DNA from: Prorocentrum cordatum
Taxonomy: Eukaryota > Sar > Dinophyceae > Prorocentrales > Prorocentraceae
DNA length: 64,000 nucleotides
Assembly: GCA_963575745.1 (NCBI GenBank)
Contig: CAUYUJ010001359.1
Span: 273,821 to 337,820 of the forward strand
Direction: 5' to 3'
Shown here: positions 48,789 through 59,800 of the stretch, piece by piece
Position numbering within the stretch: position 1 is the first letter of the stretch
How the letters are laid out: the number at the start of each line of letters is the position of its first letter
Made by a program: the position numbers and the translations under genes
Notes under the pieces: generated by a model
Told to the model about the DNA's origin: nothing
The model's input: only the letters and a program-made list of their open reading frames with translations
The model's database searches: none

Positions 48789-49052
48789 CGGGTGGCCGGC
48801 GGGACGGGCCGAAGCCCACTGGGGAGTTCTTTTAGAAAAAGAACCAAAACCAAAACCTGAAACATCCAGCACGCCGTGCACCCCTGTGGCAAGACCACAG
48901 GGGGCGGCGGATCGAAGACGCCTACGGCGAATCACCGCCGCCCCCTGCCTTTTTGGAAGCGCCTATGTGGCCGAACGTTGAGGCCAGACCTGCCAAGCTA
49001 TCGGACCACGTGTTCCCCGAATCGGTTTGGAAAGCCTTCGGGGAACACGTGG
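48789..49052. repeat. conserved core, copy 3
   Basis: Second hairpin (49,006-49,052) is perfect: 16-bp arms CCACGTGTTCCCCGAA with a 15-nt loop. Confidence 0.88.
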
Positions 49053-49729
49053 GCATCTTGAAGGTCATCTTGGCCGTCTTGGAGGCCTCTTGGGCAAGCT
49101 TTGGGCGATCTTTGGGGCTTTTTGGGCCGTCTCGGGCCAGCTTCGAGCCAACTTCGGCCATCTTGGTGGGTTCCTGGCACGTCTGAAGCCGTCGGAAGCC
49201 GTTTGGGGGGCCTCTATGGGCCGACTTGGGGCCCGCTTGGAATGCTCCAGGGCCGTCTTGGAGGCCATCTTGGGCGTCTGGGAGGCCATCTTGGGCGTGT
49301 TGGAGGCCTCTTGGGCCCTCTTGGGGCCCTCTAGGGGCCATCTTGGAGGCCACTTGGGCCATCATGGGGCTCTCTTGGGGGCCTCTTGGGCGATCTTGGG
49401 GGCTTCTTGGGCCGTCTCGAGCCGTCGGAGAGCCGAAAAGGCGCAAATGCCAGAATCCTTCAAAAACCAATGAAAAATCAATGATTTTGGCCTCTTCGGA
49501 CTCTCCTGGAGGACCTCTTGGAGGCCTCTTGGGCCGTCTGGGAGGCCTCTGGGGGGCCTCTTGGGCCGTCTTGGGCCGTCTTGGACTCTCTTGGGCCGTT
49601 TTGGAGGCCGTCTTGGACCATCTCGGGCGGACTTGGAGGCCATCTTGGGCCATCTTCGCGATTTTTTGAGGATGTCCCGAGCGAAACGGCCGTTTTTTGG
49701 AGGATTTTTTCCGGTCGTTGAGCACCTTC

Positions 49730-49986
49730 CGGGTGGCCGGCGGGTTCTGCCGGAGCCCACTGGGGAGTTCTTTTGGGAAAAGAACCAAAACCAAAACCTG
49801 AAACATCCAGCACGCCGTGCACCCCTGCAAGCAGGGGGCGGCGGATCGAAGACGCCTACGGCGAATCACCGCCGCCCCCTGCCTTTGTGGAAGCGCCTAT
49901 GTGGCCGAACGTTGAGGCCAGACCTGCCAAGCCATCGGACCATGTGTTCCCCGAATCGGTTTGGAAAGCCTTCGGGGAACACGTGG
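49730..49986. repeat. conserved core, copy 4
   Basis: First hairpin at 49,831-49,882: GCAGGGGGCGGCGG..CCGCCGCCCCCTGC around AAGACGCCTACGG. Confidence 0.88.
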
Positions 49987-50784
49987 GCGTCTTGATGGTC
50001 ATCGTCGCCGTCTTGGAGGCCTCTTGGGCGATCTTTCGGCGATCTTTGGGGGCTCTTGGGCCGTCTCGGGCCGTCGGAAGGCCGAAAAAAGGGAAATGCC
50101 CAAATCCATCAAAAACCTTTGGAAAATCAGTGATTTGGCATCTTTTGGCCTTCCTGGAGGCCCTCTTGGGGGCCTCTTGGGCCCTTTTGGGCCAGCTTCG
50201 AGCCAACTTCGGCCATCTTGGTGGGTTCCTGGCACGTCTGACGCCGTCGGGAGCCGTTTTGGGGGCCTTTCTGGGCCAACGGGGGACCCTCTTGGGGCGC
50301 TCCAGGGCCGTCTTGGAGGCCATCTTGGGCGTCTTGGAGGCCATCTTGGGCGTGTTGGAGGCCTCTTGGGCCCTCTTGGGGCCCTCTAGGGGCCATCTTG
50401 GAGGCCACTTGGGCCATCATGGGGCTCTCTTGGGGGCCTCTTGGGCGATCTTGGGGGCTTCTTGGGCCGTCTTGAGCCGTCGGAGAGCCGAAAAGGCGCA
50501 AATGCCAAAATCCTTCAAAAACCAAGGGAAAATCAATGATTTTGGCCTCTTCGGACTCTCCTGGAGGACCTCTTGGAGGCCTCTTGGGCCGTCTGGGAGG
50601 CCTCTGGGGGGCCTCTTGGGCCGTCTTGGGCCGTCTTGGACTCTCTTGGGCCGTTTTGGAGGCCGTCTTGGACCATCTCGGGCGGACTTGGAGGCCATCT
50701 TGGGCCATCTTCGCGATTTTTTGAGGATGTCCCGAGCGAAACGGCCGTTTTTGGAGGATTTTTTCCGGTCGTTGAGCACCCTTC

Positions 50785-51042
50785 CGGGTGGCCGGCGGGT
50801 TCTGCCGGAGCCCACTGGGGAGTTCTTTTGGGAAAAAGAACCAAAACCAAAACCTGAAACATCCAGCACGCCGTGCACCCCTGCAAGCAGGGGGCGGCGG
50901 ATCGAAGACGCCTACGGCGAATCACCGCCGCCCCCTGCCTTTGTGGAAGCGCCTATGTGGCCGAACGTTGAGGCCAGACCTGCCAAGCCATCGGACCATG
51001 TGTTCCCCGAATCGGTTTGGAAAGCCTTCGGGGAACACGTGG
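50785..51042. repeat. conserved core, copy 5
   Basis: Nearly identical to copy 4 over the whole about 260 bp. Confidence 0.88.
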
Positions 51043-51817
51043 GCGTCTTGATGGTCATCGTCGCCGTCTTGGAGGCCTCTTGGGCGATCTTTCGGCGATC
51101 TTTGGGGGCTCTTGGGCCGTCTCGGGCCGTCGGAAGGCCGAAAGAAGGGAAATGCCCAAATCCATCAAAAACCTTGGGAAAATCAGTGATTTTGGCATCT
51201 TTTGGCCTTCCTGGAGGCCCTCTTGGGGGCCTCTTGGGCCCTTTTGGGCCAGCTTCGAGCCAACTTCGGCCATCTTGGTGGGTTCCTGGCACGTCTGACG
51301 CCGTCGGGAGCCGTTTTGGGGGCCTTTCTGGGCCAACGGGGGACCCTCTTGGGGCGCTCCAGGGCCGTCTTGGAGGCCATCTTGGGCGTCTTGGAGGCCA
51401 TCTTGGGCGTGTTGGAGGCCTCTTGGGCCGTCTTGGGGCCCTCTAGGGGCCATCTTGGAGGCCACTTGGGCCATCAGGGGGCTCTCTTGGGGGCCTCTTG
51501 GGCGATCTTGGGGGCTTCTTGGGCCGTCTTGAGCCGTCGGAGAGCCGAAAAGGCGCAAATGCCAAAATCCTTCAAAAACCAAGGGAAAATCAATGATTTT
51601 GGCCTCTTCGGACTCTCCTGGAGGACCTCTTGGAGGCCTCTTGGGCCGTCTGGGAGGCCTCTGGGGGGCCTCTTGGGCCGTCTTGGGCCGTCTTGGACTC
51701 TCTTGGGCCGTTTTGGAGGCCGTCTTGGACCATCTCGGGCGGACTTGGAGGCCATCTTGGGCCATCTTCGCGATTTTTTGAGGATGTCCCGAGCGAAACG
51801 GCCGTTTTTGCGCACGG

Positions 51818-51929
51818 TGGCGGTTCTGCCGGAGCCCACTGGGGAGTTCTTTTGGAAAAAGAACCAAAACCAAAACCTAACAGCTCATCCAGCACGCCGT
51901 GCACCCCTGCAAGCAGGGGGCGGCGGATC
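51818..51929. repeat. conserved core, copy 6 (truncated)
   Basis: Retains the GTTCTTTTGGAAAAAGAACC and GCAGGGGGCGGCGGATC parts, then stops abruptly inside the first hairpin and passes into the boundary motif GCCACCGTGCCTGGGTTGTG. Confidence 0.85.
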
Positions 51930-52140
51930 TAGTGACCTTCGGCCCATGCCGCCACCGTGCCTGGGTTGTGGGTATGCCTCCTACCGGATGTTCGTCCGGA
52001 TCTCGTGGGAGGCCTCTCGGGGCCCTCTTGGAGGCAGTCTTACGGCCCTCGGGGGCCGTTCTGGGGCCTCTTCTGGGCCTCTTCTGGGCCTCTTGGGGGC
52101 CTCTTCTGGGCCTCTTGGGGGCCTCTTGGGCGTCACTCGC
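51930..52140. repeat. boundary motif and terminal CTTCTGGG words
   Basis: GCCGCCACCGTGCCTGGGTT (51,948) is followed by GGATGTTCGTCCGGATC and a short block of GGGCCTCTTCTGGGCCTC words. Confidence 0.7.
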
Positions 52141-52848
52141 CCTTCACCGTCTGCCCTTCGTCTTCTGCCGTCCTCCACTCCTCCCCCTCGGGGGGGGAGA
52201 AGGGCAGCAGGGCCCAGGGAAGGCGACCCCTTCCTGCGCACGCGCCCAGCCTCTCCTTCCCCGAGGAAGGAGGGCCCCCCAGCCATCGCTCTGGCCCCCT
52301 CCTTCCTCGTCCTCCCGCCGATGTCCCCCCCTTGCGTTGTTCTCCATCTGCGTCGCATGCTGCGCCGCTGTGCCTGGCTATGATGTGATGTGCCGGGCCG
52401 CCGGGCTATGTGATGTGCAGATTTTGAACGCTATTCGTTCCAATATTCATCCGCGGAGAGGCATGAGGGGGAGGATGATGGGGAGGGTGACGAGGAGGAG
52501 GAGGAGGATGAGGAGGATGAGGAGGAGGAGGAGGAGGAGGTCATGGAGGCGAATGGCGCAGTCAAGTTCCCATGACTTCTACATGCGGACACGTGTTTGT
52601 TCCCCCCCAAGTTCTTGGCCGATTCTGGGGCCAGAAAACGTGCCCCCTCCAGACTCCCTGCAGACGGCTGGCTCGCAGGGACGGGGCTCCTCGCACAGAT
52701 GCAGCTCGATGGAGTACTGCGTGGCTGGTCTCCGCCCTCTTGTCTTCTCCCCTTCCCTCCCTTCCACTACCCTTTCTGTCCATCCCTCTTTCTCCTGCTC
52801 CTGCCGATCCTTCTTGTCGCCACTAGTTTTGCTCCTTGGTCCTGTTCT
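52141..52848. other. unique stretch upstream of the GH7 exons
   Basis: GC-rich sequence, a GGA tract (52,490-52,540) and unique sequence where the N-terminal GH7 exons would be expected. A minor candidate (52,679-52,728, frame SSHRCSSMEYC) has splice-like borders but no GH7 similarity that I can defend. Confidence 0.35.
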
Positions 52849-52943
52849 GTGCAGAGACAGTTTGTCGTGAACGCGTGTGTACCTCGACTGACCATTCGGG
52901 CCCCGTTGACAAATACAACGTGCCCACCAGCCGCAATCCCAAG
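52849..52943 (+). CDS. possible upstream GH7 exon, phase mismatch
   Basis: The frame ends in GPVDKYNVPTSRNPK followed by the consensus donor GTAATT, and the codons are G/C-ended like the certain GH7 exons. The 123-bp interval to exon A is a normal small intron (GTAATT...TTTAG). The join is out of phase by one base: direct joining gives KADEG, and the GH7 frame resumes at YLLQ only after a one-base shift. Either this is not the neighbouring exon, or the gene or assembly carries a one-base deletion close to 53,075. The 5' boundary (after CAGAGACAG) is a guess. Confidence 0.35.
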
Positions 52944-53066
52944 GTAATTGAAAACGTCTGCCTGTTTTCGGGGTTTAGTGGTTTTCCCTCTTCCCTCAAG
53001 GGCTGGGCGGAAAACCAACTATATGTTCGATTCTTTACTACTTCATGTTTTTACTTACTTCTTTAG

Positions 53067-53215
53067 GCCGACGAGGGTACTTGCTGCAGAGCCCCACCCT
53101 GTTCGGACAGCCCACACAGGTCGACAAAGATGGCAAGCAGATTATACAGATGGACGGGCGCGCCTATTTTGCCGAGACGTGCACAGCCGGCGACTACAGC
53201 AACGAGCATTACCAG
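53067..53215 (+). CDS. GH7 exon A (before the catalytic core)
   Basis: The exon follows a TTCTTTAG acceptor and ends CAT TAC CAG before the GC-type donor GCAAGC. The frame reads [20 protein letters not shown] and later [20 protein letters not shown], corresponding to the GH7 strand before the LLGNEF-type segment. It begins with two bases that complete a codon, so the preceding exon must end in phase 1. The nearest candidate upstream exon (ending 52,943) ends in phase 0, which does not fit. Codons are strongly G/C-ended. Confidence 0.75.
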
Positions 53216-53841
53216 GCAAGCGGGAAGAGGCGTGTCAGGAGGGGTGTATCTGGAGGTTGCCAGATCGCTGCCTGGACCATACCAGGGAAAACTAGCGGAG
53301 AGAGAATTCGGAGAGGCAGTGCTGTGTCGGAGTGGAAAGGATGATGCTAGTCAGAACGGGGAACGATGATACCAGCACGCTCACATTTGGGGCCAGCTGT
53401 TGCACCCTGAGGACGTACTTGAAGCTGTGCTCATCGGATGTTCGCGTTCTCCATTCCTCTATATCTACCTCTCTCGATCGTTGTGTCTATATGTACCCTA
53501 TTTTTGTCTACCTCTCAATATGTTTTTTTTTGTTCTCTCTCTCTCTCTATCAGGGGATGCTTTTGTCTGCGAGGGCCCCAAGCAGTGAATTGTTGCATTG
53601 AATGTGCAAGCTATGTTGTTCAAGCTGTGTGATGCAAGCTGTCTGGCTGATGCAAGGTGCAATGTACATATCTGTGGTGCAAGCTATGTGGTTCAAGCTA
53701 TATGCTGCAAGCTATGTGGGAAGGAACGCGTTCTGCATTCGTTTGAGGGGGTGATCCCCCCGAATAACAAAACCATCACAGACGTCCGGAAATGGGAGGT
53801 CGAACCACCCCAGGCGCCAGACGAGGACGACGACGACGACA

Positions 53842-53896
<55 letters not shown>

Positions 53897-56800
53897 AGGC
53901 GACGGCGACGGCAACGGCGATTGCAACGGCGGCGGCAACGGTGGGTCGGCGACAACGACGACGACGACGATGATGACCCCCATCTGGCGCCTGCAGATGA
54001 CGACGACGACGATTACGACTACGACGACGACGACGATGACAACCCCCCTCAGGCGCCAGCGAACGACGACCACGACGAAACCGACTGGCGCCAGGGGGGT
54101 GGCCTCCCGTTCCCGAGGTGTCAAGAAATTTCTCGCACCCAAGCGCCAGTGAAACGCGCCCTCTCCTATGTGATGTCAGTTACGTTCGACCTACATGGTG
54201 TTTTTGCGATTGCGTGGGCCATTGTCGTTTCGATTTCGTTCTGCGGCAAAGACATGTTGAAAACCAAACGAGGGAACACGAGAAGAAAATGAAAACGAAA
54301 CGCATCGCCCAGCTCGATCTTGGTGTGGTGCATTTTATGCCGTGGAAGCTATGTCGGGGCATGCTGCAGTGGAGACCCATGCCAAGAAACATCCTGCTTG
54401 CCTCCAGGGTGCCCTGGGTTTCTTGGGTTTCGATGGTTTGGGAGTCCCAGTGGACGTCCTGGAGTCTCAGGGTTGGGCTTCCTGTGGCAGGTTTCTTGTG
54501 GTCGGGCCTCCCTCCGCTGTATGCCGTGCAAGCTGTGTGGTGCAAGCTGCGGGCCGCCACGCGCGGCCACCCAGCGAGAAGCGAGGAAGCGCCGGCCAGG
54601 GAGCGAAGGGCTCCCATGGAGCCGCCCGGGGGCGGCCACGGCGGAGATCCGGGCGCCAAAGCCACGAAGCGCGTCGCCAGTTCCTTAGAAGCCGTGTGAG
54701 AAAGAACCCTGACCGCACGCATGGTCTGGGGAATATCCAGAGAGGGAGAGAGAGAGAGAGAGGGAGAGAGAGAGAGAGAGAGAGAAAAATAAAACAGAGA
54801 AAGAGAGAGAGAGAGAGACAGGGAGAGACAGGGAGCGAGAGAGGGAGAGAGTGGGACATACATGCAGAGAGAGAGAGAGAGAGATGTCAACATACATAGG
54901 TTATGTGAGAGAGCGTGATCCACCGCCGCTTTACTGTGGAAAATTGCCAACCTTTTCCTCCGGAACCCGGGGGTCGCCCCCCCCCCCCCCGAAAATCCCC
55001 CCCCCCCCGGCTGGAACCCCCCCCTCCCCCGGCAAACCGCCCCCCTCCCCTAACCCCTCCCCCGCCCCCCCTCCCCTTCGAACCCCCCCCCCTCCCCTCC
55101 GGATCCGGAAAACCGGGGGGGGTCACTACGGTTCGAACCCCCCCCCCCCCGAAAACCCGAGGGGGGTCACTACCGGTTCGACCCCCCCCCCCACGCACCG
55201 CCAGCAAACGACTCCCGGTCCCTACCACCGTCCGCATCACATCCCCCACTGTTGTTCCCAGCACCACTGTCCTCACCACCACTGTCCCCACTGGTTCCAC
55301 CACCGTCCCTACTGTCCCCACCAGTGCCCCCACCACTGTCGCACTGTCCCCACTGTCCCCACCACTGTTCCCACCACGGTTCCACTCTCCCCACTGTCTC
55401 CACGGCCCCAACCACTGCCCGACTATCCCCACTGTCCCCACTGTCCCACTGACTCCTCCGCTGTCCCACTGAGCTGTCCCACTGTTCCCACCACTGTCCC
55501 CACTGTCCCCACCACTGTCCCCACTGTACCTCTGTCCCATTGTCCCACCGCCGTCCTCGCCACCGCCTTCACCACTGTCCCCACCACCATTGTACCCTCC
55601 ACTGTCCCACTGTTTCCACCTCATGTCCCACTGTCCCCACACCACTGTCCCCACCACCACCGTCCCCACCACTGTCCACTGTCCCCCCTGTTCCCACCAT
55701 TGTCCCCACCACTGTCCCCACCACTACCGTCCCCACCACTGTCCCACTGTCCCACTGTCCCCACCACTGTCCCGCTGTCCCCTCACCACTGTCCCCACCA
55801 ACACCGTCCCCACCACTGTCCGCACCCCCACTCGGTTTTCGAAGGGGGGGGGGGGGGTTCGAACCGGAAGTGACCCCCCCCGGTTTTCGAGGGGGGGGGG
55901 GGTTCGAACCGGTAGTGACCCCCCCTCTTTTCATGATGAGCTGGGGGGGGGGGAGGGGTTCGAACCGGTAGTGACCCCCCCCCGGTTTTCCAGAGGGGGG
56001 GGGAGGGGGGGGGAGGGGTTCGAACCGGTAGTGACCCCCCCGGTTTTCCGCCAGCAGCGGTAGAACACTTTCTTTCGGTTATGTATACCTATATGTAAAT
56101 TTCCACATGTATATCTACATGTATAGGGAGAGCGAGAGTGAGAAGGAGAGGGAGGGAGGGAGAGAGAGAGAGAGAGAGAGAACAAAAGGAAGGGACAGAA
56201 CAGGAGAGGGCGATACACTGTATTCGACCTCTTGGGATTCCACAGGCATTGAACTTGCTGGGGAAGAGGATGCGGTACACTACCGACATTTCTGGACATG
56301 ATGCGTCTTTCGAGTGTCTCATCTCTGATTGAAGTGCAGATATTTGCCCTGGTGTGGCCTCAGCGGGTGGGAGCATCTGACTTCGTTGGTCACAGCATGC
56401 TTGCGCTAACGATCTTAGCAGTATCATTCAGAACACGGGCGCTTCTCACCACTACCGGATCGTTTTTGGACGCCATTTCGAGAGGATGTCCATGCATTTG
56501 CACAGATTGCTTTCCCAGGGCCAGTTGACAGCAAGCACGCGTGTTAGAAGGCATCCCCCCCCCCAAAACAGGTGTCCGCTTGCTCTGTATGCTTCGCTCC
56601 TTGCCCTGGGGCTGGGGTCGACAGCTCAGGTGCCCCTCGCCTCCATTGATCAGCGGCAGACTCCCCATCCGAATGAGTGTTTTGTGCCTCTGGGAGACGA
56701 GGCGTTGGGAGCACTATGGCCGAATCCTCGTGGCGTCGCCGCCAGGAGCAGGTTGCGGCTGCAATGCTGCCATGTACCTCGTTTCCATGAGGCAGAACAC

Positions 56801-59800
56801 CGACGAGTCCGAGTGTCGCGACTACTACTGTGACGCGAACAACGTGTGCGGTGGACCCTCTCTTCCCTCCTTCCAAGGGAAGGTGCGGGTGATGAGGACG
56901 GATTCAGGTGAGTGCATCGCGTTAAGGGGCGGGCTCGGTGCGCGTGGAGGGGGGTCTGGCGACGGCTGAGGCCGAGGGGACGATCCAAAAGGAGGAGCTG
57001 TGCCTCGGGGTTGGGAACATCGAAAGACTTGCCCATTCAGTTTGGATCCAGGCCTGGGTGGCCAACCTGCCCAGGAGCGTGCGGTTTTCCCATCGGGGGC
57101 CTGTCGCAGTTCTAGCAGCGTCGCATCGTCGTGAATATCCCTGGCCACTTCGGTCAACGCTTGGCAGTCTCTGAAGGTGGGATGAACTGCTTCTGGTGCA
57201 CACTCTGAAAAAGGCTTCAGGAGCTCTGGCACGCGTTCTTTGCCAAGATCAATTTATTTGGTCTAAGGGGGATTTAGAGTTGGCTTGTAGCTGCTTGTTG
57301 CAACCAGCCACTTTCGCCGACCTTCGGTGCCTGCTTTTTTTGGTTCTGTGTTGGCCAATCCTCCCGCTGGTACATAACCAGCGTTCCTTCTTTTTGCGCG
57401 CCCGTCGTAGTCTTTGGCACTGAAGCGCGCAGCCCTGAAGCTCTTGACTTCAGCTTGGGAACTGTGCTGCCAGTGCCAGCAACTACCTGGTCCGTAAGAT
57501 CGGCACTTCACGCCGGGGCGCATCGCCCTCATAGCAGTATGAGGCAGGCCGCTGCCGCTAACTGCTGACAGCCGGCATTGCAGGGCTCGACCTAAACGGC
57601 GTTTTGGCGATCTCGTGGACCGTTTTCGTTTTGATTTCGTTTTGCAGCAAAGGCGGAACGAACAGCGAACGAGATAAACCAAAAGCAAATCGAGGTCGAG
57701 CCATGTGGCATTGCAGTCAAAAGCGAAGTCCCGATGATGCCGGTGAGCCGTTGTGCAAGTTGTTCCATGGTGATCTTGAACAGTTCGTGGGGGCGATCTT
57801 GGTTTTCATTGTTCAAGTGGTCGAGAACCAATAGTTGGCTCAACGGTATGATTATTCTGTTCGTGCCTTCCAAGCCCGCAAGCTTTGTGGCATGGCTTCC
57901 TTTTGAACCATTGCTCGCCTTTGTTCGGCTGAATGAAGCTTGTTGTTTTTCTGCGCAGCTTTCTGCACATCTATATTGGATACGTTTTGCCACGCGCTAA
58001 TCTGCTGTTTCGGTGATCGCTCCAAAGTGCACCTCTTTCTTCTGTGTGTCGATGCTCGCAACCTTTATTGCACTTTTTGCGCACACTTTCGCGGAAGTTA
58101 CGAGCGCTTCTTCTCCAGACTCAGTCTAGGTCGGATGGCCACCAGAGCCTCTCTCTTCCTCTTTCTCCTCCCCACCGTCCCCCCTCCTCTCCTCCCTCCC
58201 TCTCGCTCTTCCCCTCCCTCCCTCCTTCTTGCCCCTCTCTCCTCCCTCCTCAATGCCTAAGATGTCAAGGCCAGCTTTGATAAACCGTTGCTATGTGGTG
58301 TCGTGTTTTCTGGATGCGGCCCTGCCCTGCGATGCCGAGTGGGGACCGTGCGTGACAATCAAGATCAGATCCAAAGCGCGCAGACTACGAGATTGGATGC
58401 TTTTCGGTTATTCTGCCAACGCCGAATGTTTCAACCTCCATCCATGGCCCAACCCACCCGCCAACGGATGCTGCCACAATAGCATCGTCTTCGAGCTATT
58501 CTGGGTTAGCATGAACATTGATTGTTCTTGAACTGGACGCCAGCTTTGGCAGTGGGGTCCCTCAAGTATCACGTACACACGAGAGCAGGGACAAGTTCCT
58601 GAACAAACACCGCAACTTCGAATATCTTCATACATGGACTCCGAGCAGGTCGTTACCCTGGGCGTGCGGGGAAGGGTTGCGGAGGCATCGGAAGAGACTC
58701 AACGAGAGCCCATCGTGGCGGGGGCAGTGGAACGTACACCATCATTATTGGCGTGTGTGGTAAGGGTTCAGGCGGAGTTCACGGGATGTGTTCAGCTACG
58801 GCGGTCTTAATGAGATGCGATGTCTGCTTCAAGACGATGGTGATAGCCAGCTGCATACAATAAACGTTGCTTGGGTATCCAAGGCCAACTGCCCCAATGG
58901 ACACCACCGGAGTTTCAGCATGGAGGACTGCAGACTACCCAACTCTGTGGCGCATCAACGCGATGACTTTGGACGCGCCCAGATCGACACACTAGCAGTC
59001 AGAAGTACATTGCGAGACGTATAGCACATGCCGCAATCGTATCCAATCCAGCTTCCGATGATGCTACGGTGTCTGGGACAAGGCCTAGCCAGCGTTCAGA
59101 GCAGAACCGAGGAACCCGCTTGCAGCCCAAGTGTTTCAAGGCCAGGTCTGATCGCCAGCCCGTGATGGGGCTACGACCGTCCTAGATGGCGTGCGGCAAT
59201 GTGTAGTGGCGCGCGGGCGCGGATGTCGGTGCCTCGTCGCCGTTGTCCTCCTTCTTCCCTTGTTCCCTCTCTGTCCCTTGCATCCTATCAGAAAGAGGAG
59301 CGGGCGGGGAACGGTGGAGAGAAGTGCCGAAGGGGACCGCGGGTCATGGTCAGGAGGAGGGGGATGAGGAGATTGGGGGTGGGAGGAGGGGGAGCGGGGA
59401 GGAATTGTGGAGGAGGAGGAGGAGGTGGAAGACGAGGAGGGGGAGGAGGCAAGGCGGAACGGGGGGGACGCTCAGACTGGACTGGAGGCCCTCCCCCTGG
59501 TGGCCGCCAGTCTTCGCCAAGAGGGAGGATGCTTCGAAGGAACCGACGGTGTCCGCGGTGTGGTACGTTCGGTTGTGTCGCAGTCGGTTTCGTTCGGTCG
59601 GTTCGGTTCGGTCGGTTGTTGTGTCGTTGCTGCGTCGCTGCGCCCTTCTGGGCTGCTCGTGGCTTGTCGGTTTCGGTCTCGTTGTCGGTTCGGTCGATTT
59701 TCGGTTGTGTTGTGGGCGTGGTCCCCCGGCTCCTCGCCATTCTCGGACTCTTGGGGGCCTTCAGATAATTATGAAAGCGCGCCGCTGGATCACCCTGAAT

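Larger units (their letters stand above)
45170..51930. repeat. 6.8-kb higher-order tandem repeat of CTTGG words
   Basis: Basic words of 11-13 nt (GCCGTCTTGGA, GGCCTCTTGGG, GGCCATCTTGG) build blocks of 0.7-0.8 kb, each followed by a conserved about 260-bp core. Full cores begin at 45,298, 47,767, 48,789, 49,730 and 50,785; a truncated one is at 51,818-51,929. The last repeats (unit about 1,056 bp; GATTTTGGCCTCTTCGGACT at 49,483, 50,538, 51,595) are almost identical, which implies recent amplification. Open frames up to 557 codons are Gly/Leu/Ser/Trp-rich and change between copies. Confidence 0.92.
53216..56245 (+). other. GH7 intron 1 (GC-AG, 3,030 bp)
   Basis: The intron starts GCAAGC and ends CCACAG. 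The six-base word CAGGCA spans both boundaries. It holds a GTGCAAGCTATG tandem repeat, a GAC/GGC tract, a foldback-like copy at about 54,186-54,340, a dispersed repeat shared with 63.4 kb, a GA microsatellite and the G/C-run foldback element at 54,913-56,085. No convincing extra GH7 exon was found, and none is needed for phase. Confidence 0.75.

Noticed and set aside
49773-51446. 557-codon open frame (and similar Gly/Leu/Trp-rich frames across 45-52 kb)
   Set aside because: Produced by CTTGG words whose periodicity avoids stops; diverged copies break the frame.
56825-57232. 135-codon minus-strand frame as an intact gene
   Set aside because: Its second half runs antisense through certain GH7 exon C and is Pro/Ser-rich; only the first part is protein-like, and upstream stops place it in the decayed remnant.
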